Source of the DNA: Carposina sasakii
Taxonomy: Eukaryota; Arthropoda; Insecta; Lepidoptera; Carposinidae
Assembly (NCBI GenBank): GCA_014607495.2
Contig: CP053152.1
Span: 15,887,207 to 15,951,206, forward strand
DNA: 64,000 nt
Direction of reading: 5' to 3'
The position numbers and the translations under genes were made by a program. The notes below the pieces were generated by a model. The model ran no database searches. It saw nothing but the letters and a program-made list of their open reading frames with translations, and was not told the origin of the DNA. Of the stretch, positions 57,412-64,000 are shown in pieces; the first letter of the stretch is position 1, and each line of letters starts with the position of its first letter.

Positions 57412-59962
57412 CTCAAAAGAAGGTGAATAAGGACTAAATATATAAGAAGTTCTGGCACCCTTGTGCCGGAGTTTAAAAGTCGCGTATGAGCGTTATATAT
57501 GTCACAACAATGTACAAGTCCACTTAAAATAGGTCTGTCTATAATACAAAGCAGCAGCAGTTGCTAACCTACTTATACTAATACCGTAGCAGAATACTGT
57601 CTACGGTAGTCACTAATCTAATACTTAATCTAACACGCTAATATTACAATAAAGCAGTAGTAAAGCAAGGTAGTATGCTTTATAGAGAGGCAACGTAGCT
57701 AATTTTAGCTTTACAATGTCGCTGGGTCAAAATTGGTCAAATATCGTCTTAGCTCTACCTCAGACTCTATGTAGAGTCTCTAGTCTATATACAACAGCTG
57801 GCTCTTCCAGAGCCAAGTCCAGCCGAGAAAACCGCGTCACGATCGGGCCAACGGTTCAGAAACTACAAAGCTTTGAAACTTTTCAAGATGGCGGTCAAAA
57901 TGGCCGCCAAAAACTTAAGAAGGCCGCTGCTCCGTGAGTTTTTGCCCTAGAAAAACGCGGCTTTCTCCTCAGTGATCCCCGGAACGAGGTCTACACGCTC
58001 TGCGTGAAAAAGTCCTGAAATTTTCAGGATTCAGAATGAGTCCTGAGGTCACTGAAAGGGTGACGGAAGGTCCCCTAGTGGTATTGAAAAAAAAGTCCCG
58101 TCCCGATCGGATCACTGGGGGCCGAGCTATAGGGGTCCAAAGTTTTTCAAAATGGCCGCCGAACTGTCAAAGTCCGACGGAAAAGCCCGATTTCTACGGC
58201 CCTATTGGTCGCAGAAGAACGGCGTTTGGACTCCTATGGCCAAACCCAACTGTAGCTTTCGCCTGAAAACGGCTTCAGCGGCTGAAAAGTGACAGCAACC
58301 TTTCAGCCTGAAAACGATTTTGGGGTGTGGAGGTGAAGCCGCCAACACTCCCGGAGAAAATCCCAGTCTCCTAGGCCCCTCGGTTCCGAAGCTATCCGCC
58401 TCCAAAGTTTTCCAAGATGGCGGCCGAGCTGTCAAACTCGATCTTTGGAGACGTGTAGCTCCGCTCCCAGAGCTCGTAGAACCGCGGGGTTTTGGATGCT
58501 GGGTCTCCCGCGATGTAATCTAACACCTGATAACGCTTTCAGGCGAAAACAAAACTTGGTCCTGAAAAGTCCTGAAAATGTAGCAAAACGATTGCAATCG
58601 TTCAGCTACCCTGCACATAAAAAACCCCGATCCAATCGGACGTGCGGATCGCAGGATAATCGACCCCAAAGTTTTGCACTTTAAAAACAAAATGGCCGAA
58701 AATTATGGAATTTCGCGCAAAATCGGCCCCAGATGGGTTACAAGACTGGGATTTGGGTATATTATGATCCAAATGGTGTTCCTAAACCGATTTTGGCGAA
58801 ATAATTTTGAATTTTGGATTAACTCCCTAAAGGGGGGGCAAAAACAGTGGAAATTCAATATCCGGCGAACCGCTAACCGGAAAAATCCGGTTGGGGCGTC
58901 AAAATTTTTCTAAAGTTGCGCTCTATTAATAAAAAATCAATTTTAACCTAGAATGCTGAAGGCAGCTGAAAATTTTACAAAAAACTGAAAATGAGGTTTC
59001 TTATCTATAATATAAAAACCGTGAGGTTTAAAAATCCAAACTAAAGCTATTTACGGTAAGAAAGTTAGCGCGCAACTAACTATAATTTAAAAAAGGTACC
59101 TCATCGATCTCCTTCAGGATCTACAGGCCTGTAAACTTTGGTCACTTTAATGTCCATAGAATATTTGTTTATTGTCCAAAAATTCCGTTCTTGGTGTCTT
59201 AGGAATCCTGGCGTTGTCCTCTACACGATGGTTTTTTCAAAATTTTCCTGGGACTTCTGGATCAGATTTTCAGTTTTCACCGAATTTTTGAAAATTTGTA
59301 GCTCCCAAACTATAACTCGTAGAGTTTTCCGGTTTTCACCGCCGTGTTCTCCAAAATTAGCTTTGTTTATTTCCAAGATAAAACATGTGTGTCACAGCGA
59401 CTCCCACTGAGTTATAATTTTCTGAAAATTTTGAGTTTTTTCAAAAATTTGTAGCTCGCTCCCTAGTCAACCGATCTTCTTGCTGAAAACGGCTATAGTA
59501 TTGGGGTACTAAAAGCCGTCAAACTGCATACCAGGAATTTCACTAGCTGCACCGGAAGTGAGACCACGCCGCCACGTGGTTTTTGTTTTTTTGCTTCTGG
59601 TTCCGCGAGTTTCAGCACTAAAAATCTGAAACTCAGCAGAACGATTCTTCACCGATGCGGGAACCCGGCCGCACCATAAAAACAATATGTTATCGCGATG
59701 GTTTGGGCAGCGTTGCTCTGCAAACTTGCAATTAACCTCAAAACTCGGTTTTTTGGCACTTTTTTGGCACTTTATCGTCACTTTCGAAAATTTAAAAACT
59801 TTAGGGTTGTAGCCCTCACTTTTGCGCATCCGATGATATATCACACACGTCAATCGGAGCGAAAAAACCTATTTTTCCGAATTTTTTGAGCGCGGTTTTA
59901 GGTTGGAGCACTTTTGTCGGCCAGCCACCACGTGTATACGCTACAGGGGGGCGAGCGCTACT
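57412..59962 (-). promoter_or_regulatory. 5' UTR / internal promoter region of copy 3
   Basis: It holds YY1/Pho-like motifs at 57884-57910 (two), 58148-58160, 58413-58425 and near 58690, at the same relative places as in copy 1. It includes the block nearly identical to copy 1 (58114-58516). The outer 400 bp (59555-59962) also resemble copy 1 but less closely. Confidence 0.55.
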
Positions 59963-60103
59963 GGTTAGGTTAGGTTAGGTTAGGTTAGGTTAGGTTAGGT
60001 TAGGTTAGGTTAGGTTAGGTTAGGTTAGGTTAGTTTAAGGTTAGGTTGTTAGGTTAGGTTAGTTTAGGTTAGGTTAGTTAGGTTAGGTTAGGTTAGGTTA
60101 GGT

Positions 60104-60106
<3 letters not shown>
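59963..60106 (+). repeat. Telomeric (TTAGG)n array T4
   Basis: 144 bp with several imperfect units (TTTAAGG, GTTGTTAGG, TAGTTAGG). Confidence 0.95.
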
Positions 60107-60137
<31 letters not shown>

Positions 60138-60987
60138 TTTTGCTGCTGCGTTTTCCTGCCAATTACGTGCAGGGAATTGTGTACTTTAGTTTGCTTACAA
60201 TTTATTTGGATATGGATCGATAAGCGATCTTACTATATTTATGTACATTTATCCAGTCTATCCTACTTCTATGCTAGTAAAGAAAGCTCAGGTGCGTCTA
60301 TCCTTAAGTGTAGCCTAAATGTAATGTTTTGTGTTATCTAGCGACTGGGTTTGTCGCTTAACTGTGGCTATTTTAAGTTTATTTGGGATGGGATCTGTGA
60401 TTTGCAGCATTTTCTTTCATTTTATTTTTGTTTACAATTTTTCTTTAACATTATCTTTACATTTATTATTTCTTTCATTTATGCGTATACTTGTATCTAT
60501 ATCTATATTTTTTACATAATTTGTCTTACATTTCTATTTTGTTTTATGTACTTTTGCACTATATTTAGTATTTATCTATATATTTCAAGGTTCTGTTACA
60601 TATTTATTTGATATTTTCCTATTTTATTTCTACTTCTTGGAATAATGATAATTATATACATTTATGCATCTGTTTAATTTTGAGCCTTTAATCATTGGCC
60701 AGAAACGAACCAAAAAGATTATTACTTCACTAGTTGTATCTTATGCTAACTAATTTTACTTTTATCTATTACTAAACTTATCTATATATAGAACATCTAT
60801 ATGAGCAAGTTTATTTTAATCTATGTATAAAGTTGCTTATTTTTATAATTGTACACATAGCGTCTGCTGGTTCGGTTACAGAATGGCTACTATTTATGTC
60901 TATCGTTTAGGTTCTCCATGACTGTTCAGTGCTTAATTATTAAGCATTGTTGTTTAACAACAAATATTATGAGTCTTCGAGTCTATA
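60107..60987 (-). mobile_element. Telomeric retrotransposon copy 4, 5'-truncated 3' UTR
   Basis: A 30-base poly(A) (60136-60107) is followed upstream by about 850 bp that matches the 3' UTR of copy 5 almost throughout (CTTACTATATTT, AAAGCTCAGGTGCGTCTATC, GGATGGGATCTGTG, GAGTCTTCGAGTCTAT). It stops abruptly in telomeric repeat at 60988, where copy 5 continues into ORF1. 5' truncation is the usual result of incomplete target-primed reverse transcription. H1 is at 60340-60358 and H2 at 60152-60176. Confidence 0.88.
60340..60358 (-). ncRNA. 3'-UTR hairpin H1 of copy 4
   Basis: Arms AGCGAC and GTCGCT around TGGGTTT, followed by TAACTG. Copy 5 has the same arms at 61965-61970 and 61979-61984 with a one-base longer loop. 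Confidence 0.65.
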
Positions 60988-61729
60988 GTTAGGTTAGGTT
61001 TAGGTTAGGTTAGTTAGGTTGGTTAGGTTAGGTTTAGGTTAGTTAAGGTTGGTTAGGTTAGTTTAGTTTAGGTAGGTTAGGTTAGGTAGGTTAGGTTAGG
61101 TTAGGTTAGGTTAGTTAGGTTAGGTTAGGTTAGGTTAGGTTAGGTTAGGTTAGGTTAGGTTAGGTTAGGTTAAGGTTAGGTTAGGTTAGGTTAGGTAGGT
61201 TAGGTTTAGGTTAGGTTAGGTTAGTTAGGTTAGGTTAGGTTATGTTAGGTTTAGGTTAGGTTGGTTAGTTGGTTAGGTTAGGTTCGGTTAGGTTTAGGTT
61301 AGGTTTGGTTTAGTTAGGTTATAGGTTAGTTGTTAGGTTAGGTTAGGTTAGTTAGGTTAGGTAGGTTAGGTTCGGTAGGTTAGGTTAGTTAGGTTTCGGT
61401 TAGGTTAGGTTAGGTTAGTTTGGTTAGTTGGTTCGGTTAGGTTAGGTTAGGGTTAGGTTCGGTTAGTTCGGTTAGGTTAGGTTAGGTTAGGTTCGGTTCG
61501 GTTAGTTCGGTTTAGGTTAGGTTGGTTAGGTTAGGTATGGGTTAGGTTCGGTTCGGTTAGGTTAGGTTAGGTTATGTTAGGTTCGGTTCGGTATGGTTGG
61601 TTAGTTAGGTTAGGTTAGTTTAGGTTAGGTTTTAGGTTAGGTTAGTTAGGTTAGGTTCGGTTAGGTTAGGTTAGGTTAGGTTAGGTTAGTTGGTTAGGTT
61701 AGGTTAGGTTAGGTTAGTTCGGTTAGGTT

Positions 61730-61732
<3 letters not shown>
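60988..61732 (+). repeat. Degenerate telomeric array T5
   Basis: 745 bp of TTAGG-derived repeats with many variants: GGTTCGG (at least ten), GTTAGTTAGG, TTGGTTAG, GGTATGG, TTTAGG. It is much less regular than T1-T3. Confidence 0.95.
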
Positions 61733-61764
<32 letters not shown>

Positions 61765-64000
61765 TTTTGCTGCTGCGTTTCCCTGCCCAATTATGTGCAG
61801 GGAATTGGTGTACATTAGTTTTTGCTTACCATTTATTTGAATATGGATCGATAAGCGATCTTACTATATTTGATATACATATATCCCGTTTTATCCTACT
61901 TCTATGCTATTAGAAAGCTCAGGTGCGTCTATCTTTAAGTGTAGCCTAAATGTATGTGTTATCTAGCGACTGGGTTTTGTCGCTTAATCTGTGGCTATTT
62001 TAGCTATTTGGGATGGGATCTGTGGTTTGCAGCATTTTTCTTTCATTTTATTTTGCTTACCATTTTCCTTTAACATTTTCTTTACATTTACCTTTTCTTT
62101 CATTTATACATATATCTATATCTTACATTTATGCATCTGTTTGATTTGAGCCTTAATCATTGGCCAAAACAAAACCGAGGAGATTTTTTACTTCACTAGT
62201 AGTACTTATGCTACTATATTTACTTGTTATCTATTCCTAAACTTATCTATATATAGAGCTCTATATAAGCAAGTTTTATTTTTAATCTAAGTATAGTTGC
62301 TTATTTTTATAATTGTACACGTGCGTCTGCTGGTTCGGTTACAGAATGGCTACTATTAACGTCTATCGTTTAGGTTCTCCATGACTGTTCAGTGCTTAAT
62401 TATTAAGCATTGTTGTTTAAAACACAATTGTTTATAAGTCTTCGAGTCTATTGTTTGATTTTGACTTGCCATGCTGTCCCGACCAGCTTACGTCATTTGG
62501 AAGTTCAACTATATGCAACCGAGGATCTGCCAGTGCGTCCACCTCTGCCTTATAGGACAGCTGTCACTAAGGCATTGTGTTCCCTCTGTCCAGCCTCGAT
62601 TGCATACAGTTGACACAGGTCTGGCACCCCATCCAGCCACTCGGCACAATTTGCCCGCATGTTGTAGACAACGCAGGGACTGCACTTTCCTCCGCCTGCT
62701 ACAGAAGCGACGGCCGTGGCCCGTATCCGAGGCATTTAGAGCATTGGACCAGTGGGATTGATCCTCCACCCTGACCTTCTGCATGTCCCGAATAACGGAT
62801 CCGGCCGCCGTCATCCTTGCCAGACTTTGTTGCGAGACACGCACCACGATGTGCGACACATGCGGGTTCCTTGTTCGCTTTCGGTACCGAACCTCCATCT
62901 CTCTCGCCTCCCGTCGAGGTCGCCGAAAACAGATTCATTTTTGGTTCCTAAGGGCGCCTACGATGTCATCATCGCTGATTGCATTGCAACACACCCTTAA
63001 GAACCACTAATGGGTCCCTGTTTTTTGACCTCCTCGACGGTGAGACGGTTTTCCGGCTTTGTGGATTCTGTCCGGTCGCAGAACATTTGACCCTCTCCTT
63101 CCCTCGATTCACAACCCAATATGATCTTATTCCCTTTAGGCCTTTCGCACTTTTTTCAACCCCGAATACCTCCGTTCTTAGCGTCTACACTGTTCTTATT
63201 AAGCTAAGGACTTCCTTCACTGGTGTCAGTTTCTTCGCTTGAGCTGACTACTACGGAGTGCAGTGACTTTTGCACCGGGCCTTTCGATCGTTGATGCTGC
63301 GGCGGCCCAGCCACGACGCTAGCGTAGTAGCTGCGCGTGCCTCCGTCTTGCTCCGCTGCTCCCGCCACCGCAAGCTTTAGCTCTCTATTTTGTTGGCCGT
63401 TCTCTTGGAGAATCTTCCCATTTCTTCCAGGGTAGTTTTAAGAGGTCAACGATTTTTTCCGGCTCTATTTCTTTGCGCCCCTCGATAGTTTCCTGACTTC
63501 GCTGCGCCGTTCATCTTCGGACTCCTTCATGAGTTTAAGGAGTCCGTCGAGTGCACTCTTCACCGCCAGTTTGATATCATGCGAAGGTTCCTGGCTGTGT
63601 CTATTTGCTGTTCGCGTTTTGTTACTATTTTTTTTGCCTCCAGTATCGCGATCTTGTCGGCGCGCGCTCCGCTGGGACTATGTCGGCCGGAAAATAGTCG
63701 CCCGCATCGATTCTTCCCCTCGTGCCAATTGAAATCGGGATGCGATTTGTATACCGGTTTTCCTCTGCGTAAACTGCGGGGCTTGTCCCCGTCCCCGACG
63801 GTCCGGGAGAGAAGAAGAGCATTTCCGGCTGTGGTACTTGCTTTTCCGGAGTTTGAAACCCTTTTTGGTGATGGTGTGGTGTCCTTTGCTCTCTCCATAG
63901 TCCCGCGTGAGCTGACGGCTCTAGGGGGCATTGCCCTATTTACCGGGGTCCTTGCTCCTGGCATCATGTTGATCGTAGGAGTTCAACTGATTCAGCACAA
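61733..64000 (-). mobile_element. Telomeric retrotransposon copy 5: ORF1-only, decayed, 5' end outside window
   Basis: A 31-base poly(A) (61763-61733), a 740-bp 3' UTR with H1 and H2 hairpins, then ORF1 from its conserved stop (62505-62507, after VAYS) to its start (63967). The 5' UTR runs off the window. As in copy 2, ORF1 is followed directly by 3' UTR with no ORF2. Confidence 0.85.
62505..63967 (-). pseudogene. Retrotransposon ORF1 (gag-like), many frameshifts
   Basis: It starts MMPGARTPVNRAMPPRAV, close to copy 2, and retains FPADIVPAERAPTRSR, YRKRTRNPH, CSKCLGYG and GHGRRFC, but these lie in different frames with numerous single-base indels. It is either a dead copy or a poorly polished contig end. 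Confidence 0.8.

Larger units (their letters stand above)
51389..59962 (-). mobile_element. Telomeric retrotransposon copy 3 (SART/TRAS-type), full length, decayed
   Basis: It starts AGTAGCGCTCGCCCCCCTG after CCTAACC, the same first bases as copy 1, and ends in a 32-base poly(A) (51420-51389). It is 8.57 kb: a 2.55-kb 5' UTR, frameshifted ORF1 (57411-55693), frameshifted ORF2 (55676-51973) and a 550-bp 3' UTR with hairpins H1 (51591-51609) and H2 (51437-51462). Proteins are clearly diverged from copy 1 by eye (roughly half of residues), while part of the 5' UTR is almost identical. Confidence 0.9.

Overview
The window looks like the end of a lepidopteran (moth or butterfly) chromosome. The evidence is: (i) long (TTAGG)n arrays, the insect telomeric repeat, with the G-rich strand on + so that the chromosome end lies to the right; (ii) site-specific R1-clade (TRAS/SART-type) non-LTR retrotransposons inside those arrays; (iii) many AT-rich interspersed repeats of lepidopteran type; (iv) insect gene structures with GT-AG introns. 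All gene models are read by eye from translation and splice signals.

Region 1-37.46 kb is single-copy chromosome with three supported genes. At 1-745 (-) are the first coding exons of protein-tyrosine sulfotransferase (Tpst). At 9641-24815 (+) is a ten-exon domino/EP400-family chromatin-remodelling ATPase: HSA domain, split SNF2 helicase, SANT domain, and an alternative earlier 3' end at 17541. At 28707-32723 (-) is a five-exon chain with perfect phase continuity that encodes a protein I do not recognise; a further GC-rich ORF (27573-28142, -) lies beyond it. The exons are extremely GC-rich (third positions almost all G/C) while introns and intergenic DNA are AT-rich. Between and inside the genes are MITEs, hAT elements with 8-bp target duplications, a gypsy integrase fragment, a mariner-like relic, non-LTR tails and several foldback elements, often nested.

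Region 37.46-64 kb is telomere: five (TTAGG)n arrays (312, 741, 207, 144 and 745 bp) alternate with five retrotransposons, all on the minus strand, with poly(A) facing the centromere side. Copy 1 (37773-45860) is full length with an intact 1248-aa ORF2 (endonuclease, reverse transcriptase, RNase H) and an ORF1 broken by one base. Copy 2 (46602-51181) has an intact 501-aa gag-like ORF1 and no ORF2. Copy 3 (51389-59962) is full length with both ORFs frameshifted. Copy 4 (60107-60987) is a 5'-truncated 3' UTR. Copy 5 (61733 to the window end) is another ORF1-without-ORF2 element, decayed.

The most interesting signals are: the ORF1-only telomeric elements (a possible parallel to Drosophila HeT-A); two 3'-UTR hairpins whose stems change by compensatory substitution between copies; a near-identical 5'-UTR block shared by copies 1 and 3, whose proteins are strongly diverged; clustered YY1/Pho-like motifs and CTGAAA/TTTCAG hairpins in the 5' UTRs; and a likely two-isoform 3' end of domino. 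Single-base frame breaks occur in domino and increase towards the right edge, so some may be consensus errors.
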